In this document: positions 50,945 through 59,511 of the stretch, piece after piece
Layout: the number at the start of each line of letters is the position of its first letter
Position numbering within the stretch: position 1 is the first letter of the stretch
Origin: CAJBVG01 sp044337515
Lineage (GTDB): Bacteria > Bacteroidota > Bacteroidia > Sphingobacteriales > Sphingobacteriaceae
NCBI GenBank assembly: GCA_044337515.1
Contig: JBIINK010000004.1
Location: forward strand, 11,796-75,795
Direction: 5' to 3'
Length of the DNA stretch: 64,000 nucleotides
Position numbers and translations under genes: made by a program
Notes under the pieces: model-generated
Databases searched by the model: none
Seen by the model: the letters and a program-made list of their open reading frames with translations, nothing else
Told to the model about the DNA's origin: nothing

Positions 50945-51904
50945 ATGAAAGCTATTACTTATTACCAATACGGTTCTGCTGATGTATTACATTTGGAAGT
51001 GCTTGAAAAGCCCATTCCTAAAGTAGATGAAGTACTCATAAAAATTAAGGCGAGCACTGTAAACAGAACCGATTGTGGTTTTCGGAATCCCGAATTCCAA
51101 TTCATCAAATTGATATCAGGAATTACTGCACCCAAAGCAAAAGTCTTGGGCTCTGAATTTGCTGGGGTTGTAGAGGCAATTGGCGAAAAGGTTACAAGAT
51201 ATAAAGTGGGCGACAAAGTATACGGACTTAGTACCTATAACTTTGGTACACATGCCGAATATATTTGTAAAAATGAAAACAATTCGATGGCCATTATGCC
51301 GAGTAATTATTCTTTCGAAGAAGCTGCCGCAGTTTGTGATGGATTGATGTTAGCTTATGCAAACATTCGTAAAATAGATTTCAGCACTCCAAAAAACATT
51401 CTAATTAATGGTGCAACTGGAGCAATTGGAATTTCTGCACTTCAATTAGTAAAATACTTTGGTGCTAAAGTAACCGCAGTAGGTAATACGAAGAACCTCG
51501 AACTACTAAAAAGTTTAGGCGCCGATAAAGTTATTGATTATTCTGCCGAAGATTTCACGAAAACAAATGAAAAATATGATGTAGTTTTTGATGCTGTTGG
51601 AAAGAGCACTTTCTTTAAATGCATTAAACTATTAAAGCCGAAAGGGGTATATTTTTCAACAGAATTAGGACCATATGCTCAAAATATTCCACTCGCATTA
51701 TTTTCACCTTGGTTTAACGGACGACATTTAAAGTTCCCTATTCCAAAAGACAGTAGAGAAGATATTGAGTTTTTTAAAATGATCATCGAAGAAGGAAAGT
51801 ACAAAGCGATAATCGACAGAACGTATTCGCTAGAACAGGTACCCGATGCGCATCGATATGTGGAGCTTGGGGAGAAAACGGGGAATGTCGTTATTATCAA
51901 TTAG
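50945..51904 (+). CDS. Zinc-free MDR-family alcohol dehydrogenase / quinone reductase-like
   Basis: This NAD(P)-dependent medium-chain reductase has 319 residues. An N-terminal GroES-like domain (KPIPKVDEVLIKIKASTVNRTDCGFR) is followed by a Rossmann domain with NGATGAIGISALQLVKYFGAKV (about residues 155-176). It lacks a clear structural zinc Cys cluster, as in quinone oxidoreductase-type members. The substrate is unknown. Its stop codon TAG is the first word of a GGAATTA array that continues for about 85 bp. Confidence 0.88.
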   Translation: MKAITYYQYGSADVLHLEVLEKPIPKVDEVLIKIKASTVNRTDCGFRNPEFQFIKLISGITAPKAKVLGSEFAGVVEAIGEKVTRYKVGDKVYGLSTYNFGTHAEYICKNENNSMAIMPSNYSFEEAAAVCDGLMLAYANIRKIDFSTPKNILINGATGAIGISALQLVKYFGAKVTAVGNTKNLELLKSLGADKVIDYSAEDFTKTNEKYDVVFDAVGKSTFFKCIKLLKPKGVYFSTELGPYAQNIPLALFSPWFNGRHLKFPIPKDSREDIEFFKMIIEEGKYKAIIDRTYSLEQVPDAHRYVELGEKTGNVVIIN

Positions 51905-51988
51905 GAATTAGGAATTAGGAATTAGGAATTAGGAATTAGGAATTAGGAATTAGGAATTAGGAATTAGGAATTAGGAATTAGGAATTAG
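51902..51988. repeat. 7-bp GGAATTA tandem array starting on a stop codon
   Basis: About 12 perfect copies of GGAATTA begin within the stop codon of the alcohol dehydrogenase gene (AATTAG) and run to 51988. The same 7-bp unit appears after tamB at 63877. Confidence 0.95.
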
Positions 51989-52134
51989 GCCCCTCTCCTT
52001 TGGAGAGGGGTTGGGGTGAGGCAAAATTTAGAATTAGGAATTAGGCCCCTCTCCTTTGGAGAGGGGTTGGGGTGAGGCAAAATTTAGAATTAGGAATTAG
52101 GCCCCTCTCCTTTGGAGAGGGGTTGGGGTGAGGC
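51989..52134. repeat. Three REP-like palindromes in a 56-bp tandem
   Basis: Copies at 51989-52022, 52045-52078 and 52101-52134 have the palindrome CCCTCTCC-TTT-GGAGAGGG plus the tail TTGGGGTGAGGC. They are separated by AAAATTTAGAATTAGGAATT spacers, giving an exact 56-bp period. The tail and palindrome match those bracketing the DUF559 cassette in leuS. No nuclease gene is linked here. Confidence 0.95.
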
Positions 52135-52168
52135 AAAAAAAAGACGACCCGTTTCCGAGCCGCCTTAA
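52135..52168 (-). terminator. recA terminator with GAAA tetraloop
   Basis: On the minus strand, AAGGCGGCTCG pairs with CGGGTCGTCTT (three G-U pairs) around GAAA, followed by a T-run of eight. It ends the recA transcript beside the REP tandem. Confidence 0.85.
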
Positions 52169-52207
52169 AACATAAAACATGAAATCTCCTAACCAATAAA
52201 AAAAGTA

Positions 52208-53272
52208 TTATTCTTTCTCTTCTTTATCTGCTTTCGCTGCTTTACCTACTGCCTCTACCTTCTCATCCAACAAATCTGCAGTAACTAAGGCTTTGATTTT
52301 TACTTCTAACTCTTCCATTAGTTCGGGATTATCTTCAATGAGTTGCTTTACAGCATCTCTTCCTTGTCCGAGTTTAGTATCTCCATAACTAAACCAAGAA
52401 CCTGATTTCTTTATAATTTCATAGTCAACTCCTAAATCCACAATCTCACCTGATTTTGAAATACCTTTTCCGTACATAATATCAAATTCTGCTAAGCGGA
52501 ATGGAGGTGCTACTTTATTTTTAACAACTTTAACTTTTACACGGTTACCTGTAACTTCATCTGCATCCTTAATTTGTCCTGTTCTACGAATATCTAATCG
52601 AACGGTTGCATAGAATTTTAAGGCATTACCACCAGTTGTTGTTTCTGGATTTCCAAACATCACACCAATTTTTTCACGTAATTGGTTGATGAAAATACAG
52701 CAACATCCTGTTTTATTAATGGTACCCGTAAGCTTACGTAATGCTTGCGACATTAAACGTGCTTGTAAGCCCATCTTCGAATCGCCCATCTCCCCTTCAA
52801 TCTCACTCTTAGGAACTAAAGCTGCTACCGAGTCAATTACAATAATATCTATTGCTCCCGAACGAATTAAGTTATCTGCAATTTCTAATGCTTGCTCACC
52901 ATTGTCTGGCTGAGAGATTAATAAGTTCTCTACATCAACACCTAATTTCTTTGCATAGAATTTATCGAATGCATGCTCTGCATCAATAAATGCTGCAATG
53001 CCACCTTTTTTCTGTGCTTCAGCAATCGCGTGTATTGCTAAGGTTGTTTTACCTGAAGATTCTGGACCATAAATCTCTACTACTCTACCTTTTGGTAAAC
53101 CGCCAATGCCTAAGGCAATATCAAGTCCTAATGATCCTGTTGAAATGGATTCAATTTGTTCGATTGGATTATCACCTAACTTCATCACTGTTCCTCTTCC
53201 ATAGGTTTTGTCTAATTTATCTAAAGTCAATTGTAATGCCTTTAGTTTTTCTTTTGCGTCTGCTGCTGCCAT
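52208..53272 (-). CDS. recA: RecA recombinase
   Basis: RecA drives homologous recombination and SOS induction. The 354 residues contain Walker A GPESSGKTT (residues 69-77), the conserved IDAEHAFDKFYAKKLGVD, the IIVIDSVAALVPKSE Walker B and the L2-region GGNALKFYATVRLDIRR. The C-terminus is acidic and lysine-rich. A 9-bp inverted repeat TTTGCTAAA...TTTAGCAAA lies at 53305-53336 in its upstream region. No recognisable LexA box was seen. Confidence 0.97.
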   Translation of the reverse strand: MAAADAKEKLKALQLTLDKLDKTYGRGTVMKLGDNPIEQIESISTGSLGLDIALGIGGLPKGRVVEIYGPESSGKTTLAIHAIAEAQKKGGIAAFIDAEHAFDKFYAKKLGVDVENLLISQPDNGEQALEIADNLIRSGAIDIIVIDSVAALVPKSEIEGEMGDSKMGLQARLMSQALRKLTGTINKTGCCCIFINQLREKIGVMFGNPETTTGGNALKFYATVRLDIRRTGQIKDADEVTGNRVKVKVVKNKVAPPFRLAEFDIMYGKGISKSGEIVDLGVDYEIIKKSGSWFSYGDTKLGQGRDAVKQLIEDNPELMEELEVKIKALVTADLLDEKVEAVGKAAKADKEEKE

Positions 53273-53607
53273 AATATGTATGTTTTAATGTTTCTGTTTT
53301 AATATTTGCTAAAAATAATAGCATTTATTTAGCAAACAAAATTATTTTATCAACAATATATAAACTATTGATTTTCAGGAATATAAAATAACTGATATTT
53401 TTATTATTCCGAACAACAGGACAAAAATGCTTTAATTTTTAGCGAATGTCAACTGCATATATGCAGGTTCTTTTATGCAGGATGATAAATGCAGCTTTTT
53501 TTGCGAATTAACGAATTTGCGAACTAGCGAAACTGCGAATTAGAGATTAACATCGTAAATAATATTTCCACCAAATTAATTCCTAATTCATAATTCCTAA
53601 TTCCTAA
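53273..53607. other. Gene-less 335-bp gap upstream of recA
   Basis: No gene is seen. It holds the TTTGCTAAA-N14-TTTAGCAAA inverted repeat (53305-53336), a perfect palindrome CTGCATATATGCAG (53453-53466), a CGAATTTGCGAACTAGCGAA word array (about 53503-53545) and ATTCCTAATTCATAATTCCT words at the right end. The palindrome's flanks resemble a motif 48 bp upstream of the ORF6N gene at 13880-13900. Confidence 0.7.
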
Positions 53608-54171
53608 TTAAATAAGAAGTTTTTCTACTTCCTTACGCGAACGTGGCGTTACTTCTCTAGTTTTAAAAGGTTCTTCTAACTTTTCAGCTTCATCTAAATA
53701 ACCTAATGCAATTATACATTGTGGTACTAAACCATCTTGAATATTAAAAGATAATTTTAATTTATGTTGATCGTAACCAGCCATTGGATGGCAATAGATA
53801 TGCATTGAAGTAGCTTGTAGCAATAAATAACCTGTAGCAATACCAACATCATGAGATGCCCAAGCATTCTCTTTACCTGAAGCTTCAAATGTAGAATTCG
53901 CGAATACACAAATAAAAGCTGCTGCATTTTTACACCAAGGTTGGTTACCATTCATAAGGCTACTCCAAACAGCAGCAAATGCTTCTTCTCCGCGTTTAGC
54001 AACAAGGAATTTCCAAGGTTGTTCATTATTGGCACTCGGCGCCCAAGAGGCTGCTTCAATAATGGTATGAAGTTCTTCGTCAGGAATCGCTTTCGATGAG
54101 AAACTTCTTGCGCTCCATCTACTTTTTATTAATTCGTTTACTGGGAATTTTGTATTGGCTATCTTAATCAT
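53608..54171 (-). CDS. Nitroreductase family protein
   Basis: This is a 187-residue FMN-dependent nitroreductase-fold protein. The N-terminal FMN-contact motif RWSARSFSSKAIPDEEL is at about residues 18-34, and EAASWAPSANNEQPWKFLVA carries the second FMN motif. It could reduce quinones or nitro compounds, though the physiological substrate is not known. It is followed upstream by a pirin gene on the same strand, 8 bp away, so they are likely cotranscribed. Confidence 0.9.
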   Translation of the reverse strand: MIKIANTKFPVNELIKSRWSARSFSSKAIPDEELHTIIEAASWAPSANNEQPWKFLVAKRGEEAFAAVWSSLMNGNQPWCKNAAAFICVFANSTFEASGKENAWASHDVGIATGYLLLQATSMHIYCHPMAGYDQHKLKLSFNIQDGLVPQCIIALGYLDEAEKLEEPFKTREVTPRSRKEVEKLLI

Positions 54172-54179
54172 ATTACTAT

Positions 54180-54896
54180 TTATACATTCATTGGTACTTC
54201 CATTAACAAGATCTCTGCATTAGTGTTTGCAAGAAAAGTTAATTCTTCAACATTTTCAATTCCCATACCGTCTCGATTACTCAGAGCTTCACCATTGATG
54301 GTTACAGCACCTGATAATATAAAGGCATAAACACCATTTCCACTTTTCTTAATACTATAATTAGCAGTTTTTCCTGCTTCAAAATCCCCCATGTGAAACC
54401 AGGCATCTTGATGAATCCATACTCCCTCATCATCAGCGTTAGGCGATAATACTTGCTGAAATTTATTTTCTCTATCTTTTATATCCAAGGTAATCTGATC
54501 GTATCTAGGGGTAACTCCTCTTTTATTCGGAATAACCCATATCTGTAAAAATTTAACCTCTTGGTCTTTATTTTTATTGTATTCGCTATGTTGAATACCG
54601 GTTCCTGCACTCATCACTTGTACATCTCCATGTTTAATAACAGTTTTGTTTCCCATACTGTCCTGATGTTCTAAATCACCTTCCAATGGAATCGAAATAA
54701 TCTCCATGTTATCGTGAGGATGAGTCCCAAAACCCATTCCCTCAGCAACTGTATCATCATTTAGTACCCTTAATGCTCCAAAATGAGTGCGTTCAGGATC
54801 AAAATAATGCCCGAAACTGAACGTGTGATAAGAATTTAACCAGCCAAAATTTGCATTTCCTCTGGTTCTTGCTCTGTGAATAATGTGTTTTTCCAT
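54180..54896 (-). CDS. Pirin family protein
   Basis: This 238-residue bicupin of the pirin family has the Fe-binding segment MGFGTHPHDNMEIISIPLEGDLEHQDSMGN (about residues 52-82), with the two His and Glu/His ligands of the N-terminal cupin. Some pirins oxidise quercetin; others have a regulatory role. The one here is in a pair with a nitroreductase. Sequence alone does not separate these options. Confidence 0.92.
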   Translation of the reverse strand: MEKHIIHRARTRGNANFGWLNSYHTFSFGHYFDPERTHFGALRVLNDDTVAEGMGFGTHPHDNMEIISIPLEGDLEHQDSMGNKTVIKHGDVQVMSAGTGIQHSEYNKNKDQEVKFLQIWVIPNKRGVTPRYDQITLDIKDRENKFQQVLSPNADDEGVWIHQDAWFHMGDFEAGKTANYSIKKSGNGVYAFILSGAVTINGEALSNRDGMGIENVEELTFLANTNAEILLMEVPMNV

Positions 54897-55042
54897 GATT
54901 AAATAATCTTATTGATGTTTAAACATCTATATTTGAATATTGTTTTTTACTAGTTAAAAACAAATAATGTATGTTTTAAAATCTAATATCTAAATTCTAA
55001 ATTCTAATTAGTACTTTCATGGGCTTTTTGAAATAAAAAAAA

Positions 55043-57994
55043 ATGAAGAAACTATTTTTATCGTTTGCACTCGCATTTCAAGTATTAATTGCTTTTGCGC
55101 AAATACCAGCAAACTACTATAATACAGCAACTGGATTAACAGGTACCCCGCTTAGATCAGCCTTGCATTTAATTATAGATAATCACACGGTGAAATCTTA
55201 TGCATTTTTATATTCTATCTATACTACATCGGATATAAAGCCGAATGGTAAGGTTTGGGATATGTATTCTGATGTACCTGGCGGAACACCTCCGTACACT
55301 TTTAACTTCGGACAAACTTGTGGGAATTATTCAAATGAAGGAGATTGCTTTAACAGAGAACACTCTTGGCCACAAAGTTGGTTTAATAGCAGTAGTCCGA
55401 TGGTATCGGATGCATTCCACGTTTACCCAACCGATGGTAAAGTAAATGGTATTCGTAGTAACTATCCATACGGAGAAGTTACAACTCCAAGCATTACTAC
55501 TTTGAATGGAAGCAAACTCGGCCCATGTTCTTTTCCTGGATATACTGGAACAGTTTTCGAACCTATTGATGAATACAAAGGTGATTTTGCAAGAACTTAC
55601 TTTTACATGTGTACTCGGTATTACACGGAAGATTCGGGATGGCAAACAAACGACATGATTACTGGTGCCAATTTAAAACCTTGGGCTTTAGAATTAATGA
55701 AAAAGTGGAATCAACAAGATCCAGTAAGTGCTAAAGAAATTTCTAGAAACAATGCAGTATTTGCTCATCAAGGGAATAGAAATCCATTTATTGATCATCC
55801 AGAATACGCATGTTTAATATGGTCGGGTGGTACTTTTTGTAGCATCGTTCCAACCATTGCGAACATCATTAAAAACCCAGTTAGTCCAGGTATAAACGTT
55901 GCTGTATATATTTCTGCAACTATTACAGATGATGGATCAATTTCCTCTGCAAATTTAAAATGGGGTACTAGTCCAACAGCATTAACCAACACCAACTTCA
56001 TGGGTGGTGGTGCCGGTAATGTTTATACGAATACTGTTGCAATACCTGGACAAGCAAATGGCACTATCGTTTATTTTCAAATTGAAGCAACAGATAATGC
56101 GTCTAATGTTTCAACTTCATCTATTCAAAGTTATACGGTAGGTACACCATTATCTCCAGCTCCAGTAATTACAAACATTGGCAGAACACCAACAGCGCCG
56201 ACTGTAAATGATGCCGTAACCATACGTGCTACCATTACAGACGATGTGAGTGTTTCTTCTGCGAACTTAGTTTGGGGAACTGATGGCATTAATTTTCCGA
56301 ATACTATTGTAATGAACGTAGGTTCAAATAATTTATATTCAGCAATCAGTTCTATACCATCCCAAGCATTAGCAACTACTGTATATTACAAAGTAAATGC
56401 AAGTGATAATATTTCTCAAATGAGCACGAGTGCTGTACAACAATATACAGTAACTGCTGCTTCGAGTTCACAATGTGCAACAGATTTAATTTTCTCTGAA
56501 TACTTAGAAGGAACATCGAACAATAAATATTTAGAAATATATAATGGTACAGGAGCTTCAGTAAACTTGAATGATTATAAAGTAAATCTGTATAGCAATG
56601 GAAGCACCACTTCTTCTCAAGAATTATTGCTAAGTGGAACACTGAATAATGGTGATGTATATATAATCAAAAACTCGGCTGCTACTTTATACACAGGAAC
56701 TGCAACACCAAGTAATGTTACTTTCTTTAATGGTGATGATGCTGTTGCGTTGTCAAAAATTTCTACTAGTCAATATATTGATATCATAGGTAGAATTGGC
56801 GAAGACCCTGGGACTGCTTGGACAGCAGGAAACATCAGTATGTTAAACCACACATTAGTTAGAAAGGCAAACGTAATACAAGGAGTAACAACTAACCCAA
56901 CATCTGGATTCCCTACATTGGGTACCGAATGGGACGTCGATTCAGTAGATATTGCAACCTACCTTGGAGCACATACCATGAATTGCCCAACAGCAACTGG
57001 TAGCATTAGCACTACTGCATTTAGCACAAGCTCTTTATGCAAAGGTTCAGTAATCAATGTTGCATTTCAAGTAACAGGAAGTATAAATTCTAATAATACC
57101 TATACTGCTGAGTTATCTAACTCTTCTGGTAGTTTTAGTAATCCTACTACTATTGGAACTTTAAACTCAACAAACTTAAGCGATGTAATTACTTCGATGA
57201 TACCAATGAATGCAACAGCTGGTAGTGGTTACCGTGTTCGTGTAATTGCAAATAATCCTCAAATAACTGGAGCCGATAATGGGAGTAATTTAACTGTTAA
57301 TAATTTACCAACTATTGATGCTGGTCCCGATGTATTTATTTGCAAAGGTTTCGCAGCAGTATTAACCGCAACAGGTGCACAAAATTTCTACTGGGATAAT
57401 GGAGCTGGCGATACAGCTACAGTAACTGTAATGCCTACTGAAAATACTTCTTATGCAGTAACTGGTATTGATGCCAATGGATGTAGTAATACAGATACCA
57501 TAATGGTTTATGTTGGTGGAACTGATGTACCTGTAGTTAGTCAACCTATTCCAAATACGTTACAATCAAGTATTACTATTGGGAACCAATGGTATAAAAA
57601 TAATCAAATGTTGCAAGGTGAAAACGATGCTATTTTAAACGTTTCTTTTTCGGGAACGGGGACCTATTATACCATTGTTACTGATGTTGCAGGATGTCTA
57701 AGTGATACTTCTAATAAAGTTTATGTGTTAGTTTCTGGATTAATTACCAATAGGAATAACATTCTAAAATTATTTCCAAATCCTAATCATGGTGAATTTA
57801 CATTTGATTTAAATGCAATTGATAAAGGAATATACAAGGTTGAAATAACAAATACTATCGGGCAAATTGTTGAACAATTTGAAATGGATAGTCAAACCAT
57901 GAACTCTATTAAAACAGAATTAAAACAAGGACTTTACAATGTGGTTCTCAAGAATAAAAAGAAAATGTATTCCGGAGTAATCATCATCAACTAA
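55043..57994 (+). CDS. Secreted endonuclease I with LTD and T9SS tail
   Basis: This 983-residue secreted nuclease starts with a signal peptide (MKKLFLSFALAFQVLIAFAQ). The EndoI/NucM nuclease domain spans about residues 25-260, with the catalytic REHSWPQSWF at 105-114. Two Ig-like repeats follow (TITDDGSISSANLKWGTS and TITDDVSVSSANLVWGTD). A lamin-tail domain is near 475-600 (LIFSEYLEGTSNNKYLEIYN). The C-terminus (LKLFPNPNHGEFTF...GLYNVVLKNKKKMYSGVIIIN) is a type A T9SS sorting domain. It probably digests extracellular DNA for nutrients. A bidirectional terminator follows. Confidence 0.93.
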   Translation: MKKLFLSFALAFQVLIAFAQIPANYYNTATGLTGTPLRSALHLIIDNHTVKSYAFLYSIYTTSDIKPNGKVWDMYSDVPGGTPPYTFNFGQTCGNYSNEGDCFNREHSWPQSWFNSSSPMVSDAFHVYPTDGKVNGIRSNYPYGEVTTPSITTLNGSKLGPCSFPGYTGTVFEPIDEYKGDFARTYFYMCTRYYTEDSGWQTNDMITGANLKPWALELMKKWNQQDPVSAKEISRNNAVFAHQGNRNPFIDHPEYACLIWSGGTFCSIVPTIANIIKNPVSPGINVAVYISATITDDGSISSANLKWGTSPTALTNTNFMGGGAGNVYTNTVAIPGQANGTIVYFQIEATDNASNVSTSSIQSYTVGTPLSPAPVITNIGRTPTAPTVNDAVTIRATITDDVSVSSANLVWGTDGINFPNTIVMNVGSNNLYSAISSIPSQALATTVYYKVNASDNISQMSTSAVQQYTVTAASSSQCATDLIFSEYLEGTSNNKYLEIYNGTGASVNLNDYKVNLYSNGSTTSSQELLLSGTLNNGDVYIIKNSAATLYTGTATPSNVTFFNGDDAVALSKISTSQYIDIIGRIGEDPGTAWTAGNISMLNHTLVRKANVIQGVTTNPTSGFPTLGTEWDVDSVDIATYLGAHTMNCPTATGSISTTAFSTSSLCKGSVINVAFQVTGSINSNNTYTAELSNSSGSFSNPTTIGTLNSTNLSDVITSMIPMNATAGSGYRVRVIANNPQITGADNGSNLTVNNLPTIDAGPDVFICKGFAAVLTATGAQNFYWDNGAGDTATVTVMPTENTSYAVTGIDANGCSNTDTIMVYVGGTDVPVVSQPIPNTLQSSITIGNQWYKNNQMLQGENDAILNVSFSGTGTYYTIVTDVAGCLSDTSNKVYVLVSGLITNRNNILKLFPNPNHGEFTFDLNAIDKGIYKVEITNTIGQIVEQFEMDSQTMNSIKTELKQGLYNVVLKNKKKMYSGVIIIN

Positions 57995-57996
57995 AT

Positions 57997-58028
57997 AAAA
58001 AAGCCCTGAAAACTTCAGGGCTTTTTTT
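57997..58028. terminator. Bidirectional terminator after the T9SS nuclease
   Basis: The stem AAAGCCCTGAA/TTCAGGGCTTT has a short loop with an A-run before and a T-run after. It serves the convergent nuclease and DUF1304 genes, and the T-run reaches the DUF1304 stop. Confidence 0.92.
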
Positions 58029-58405
58029 TATCCCATAATTGCATAAAGGATAATGGCAATCGTAATTAAAGCAGGTAATGCTTGTACGTAAAATATTTTC
58101 TTAGACGCAGTCATCGCCCCATAAATACCAGCAATACTAACGCACGACAAAAAGAATAGTGCAACATTAGCTTGCCACTGAGGATCAGAAATTAGCAAAC
58201 ACCAAATTAATCCAGCCGATAAAAATCCATTATACAATCCCTGATTTCCAGCTAATGTTTTCGTCGACTTAAACAATTCATCGGGCATAGCTCCTTTGAA
58301 TGTTTTTTTACCTAACGTTTCCCAAGCAAACATTTCCATATATAAAATGTAAATGTGCTCTAATGCAATAAATGCAACTAATGCGGAGATGATGTAGTGA
58401 AGCAT
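58028..58405 (-). CDS. DUF1304 family membrane protein
   Basis: This 125-residue protein has about four transmembrane helices (MLHYIISALVAFIALEHIYILYMEMF; LYNGFLSAGLIWCLLI; VALFFLSCVSIAGIYGAMTA; ALPALITIAIILYAIMG). The internal WETLGKKTFKG and TLAGNQGLYNGFL segments match the DUF1304 family. I use the ATG at 58405; an ATG further upstream at 58453 is within a TAAATTCTAAATT array and would add a repeat-derived N-terminus. The function is unknown. Confidence 0.88.
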   Translation of the reverse strand: MLHYIISALVAFIALEHIYILYMEMFAWETLGKKTFKGAMPDELFKSTKTLAGNQGLYNGFLSAGLIWCLLISDPQWQANVALFFLSCVSIAGIYGAMTASKKIFYVQALPALITIAIILYAIMG

Positions 58406-58408
58406 AAT

Positions 58409-58490
58409 ATTAAATTCTAAATTGTAAATTTTAAATTCTAAATAAAGGTTCAATAAATTTAAAATTTAAAATTTACAATTTACAATTAAA
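58409..58490. repeat. Intergenic quasi-palindromic word array
   Basis: TAAATTCTAAATTGTAAATT words are mirrored by AAATTTAAAATTTACAATTT and TACAATTA. It lies between DUF1304 and tsaD and ends on the tsaD stop region. Confidence 0.82.
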
Positions 58491-59505
58491 TACGGTATCT
58501 CGCCAAGGGAGCAACATCCTGCCCAATGAATTCTCCCTTTAAATACTTCTGATAGCCTGCAATGGCAATCATTCCGGCATTATCCGTACAATATTCAAAT
58601 GCAGGAATAAAGGTATTCCAGCCTTTTTGTGTTGCAAATGACTGAAGTGCTGCTCTAAGTCCTGAATTAGCAGAAACTCCTCCTGCAATTGCGATGTCGG
58701 CAATTCCTAATTGATCAGCTGCTGCTTCTAATTTATTTAGTAAAATGCTTATTATTCTAGATTGAATAGATGCACACAAATCGTTTAAGTTTTCGGCAAT
58801 GAAATTTGGATTTGCTTTGCTTTCTTTTTGAATGAAATATAAGATTTGAGTTTTTAATCCTGAGAAACTAAAATTGAATCCAGGTATTTGTGGCTCCGTA
58901 AATTTGTACTTGTTAGCATTCCCTTCTTTCGCGTATTTATCTATTAATGGCCCACCTGGATATGGCAGTCCTAACATTTTAGCCGATTTGTCGAAGGCTT
59001 CGCCTGCGGCATCATCAGTAGTCTCTCCAATAACTTCCATCTCGAAATAATCTTTCACTAAAACTATTTGTGTATGCCCTCCAGAAACGGTTAAACACAA
59101 AAATGGAAAAGATGGTTTAGGAGTGTCAATAAAATGAGCCAACACGTGTGCTTGCATATGGTTTATTTCAATTAGAGGGATAGATAAGCCCAATGCAAAA
59201 GCTTTAGCAAATGAAGTACCCACTAAAAGTGCCCCTAATAAACCCGGACCTCGAGTAAAAGCTACTGCATTGATATCATTTTTGCTTATTTTAGCGTTTT
59301 TGATAGCAGAATCAACAACAGGGATAATATTTTGTTGATGAATGCGTGAAGCAATTTCAGGAATTACACCTCCATATTGTTCGTGTATAGCTTGAGTTGC
59401 CGTAACATTCGATACGATTTGGCCATCAATACAAATGGACGCAGACGTCTCATCGCAAGATGATTCTATGCCTAATATGATTGTTTTTTTTAACGAATTA
59501 CTCAT
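58486..59505 (-). CDS. tsaD: tRNA N6-threonylcarbamoyladenosine transferase TsaD
   Basis: TsaD transfers threonylcarbamoyl to A37 of tRNAs for ANN codons. The 339 residues show IESSCDETSASI (residues 13-24), the metal-binding HMQAHVLAHF, VSGGHTQIVLV, the GEAFDKSAKMLGLPYPGGP motif and IAIAGGVSANSGLR. Everything expected is present. The start ATG at 59505 lies only 6 bp from the beginning of the divergent tamB-like frame, so promoters for both must lie inside one another's coding DNA or the RNAs must be nearly leaderless. Confidence 0.96.
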   Translation of the reverse strand: MSNSLKKTIILGIESSCDETSASICIDGQIVSNVTATQAIHEQYGGVIPEIASRIHQQNIIPVVDSAIKNAKISKNDINAVAFTRGPGLLGALLVGTSFAKAFALGLSIPLIEINHMQAHVLAHFIDTPKPSFPFLCLTVSGGHTQIVLVKDYFEMEVIGETTDDAAGEAFDKSAKMLGLPYPGGPLIDKYAKEGNANKYKFTEPQIPGFNFSFSGLKTQILYFIQKESKANPNFIAENLNDLCASIQSRIISILLNKLEAAADQLGIADIAIAGGVSANSGLRAALQSFATQKGWNTFIPAFEYCTDNAGMIAIAGYQKYLKGEFIGQDVAPLARYRI

Positions 59506-59511
59506 TACTAG

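Noticed and set aside
53273..53607. Small gene or RNA gene upstream of recA
   Set aside because: No open frame with a plausible start and no tRNA-like or known RNA structure; only repeats and short palindromes are visible.
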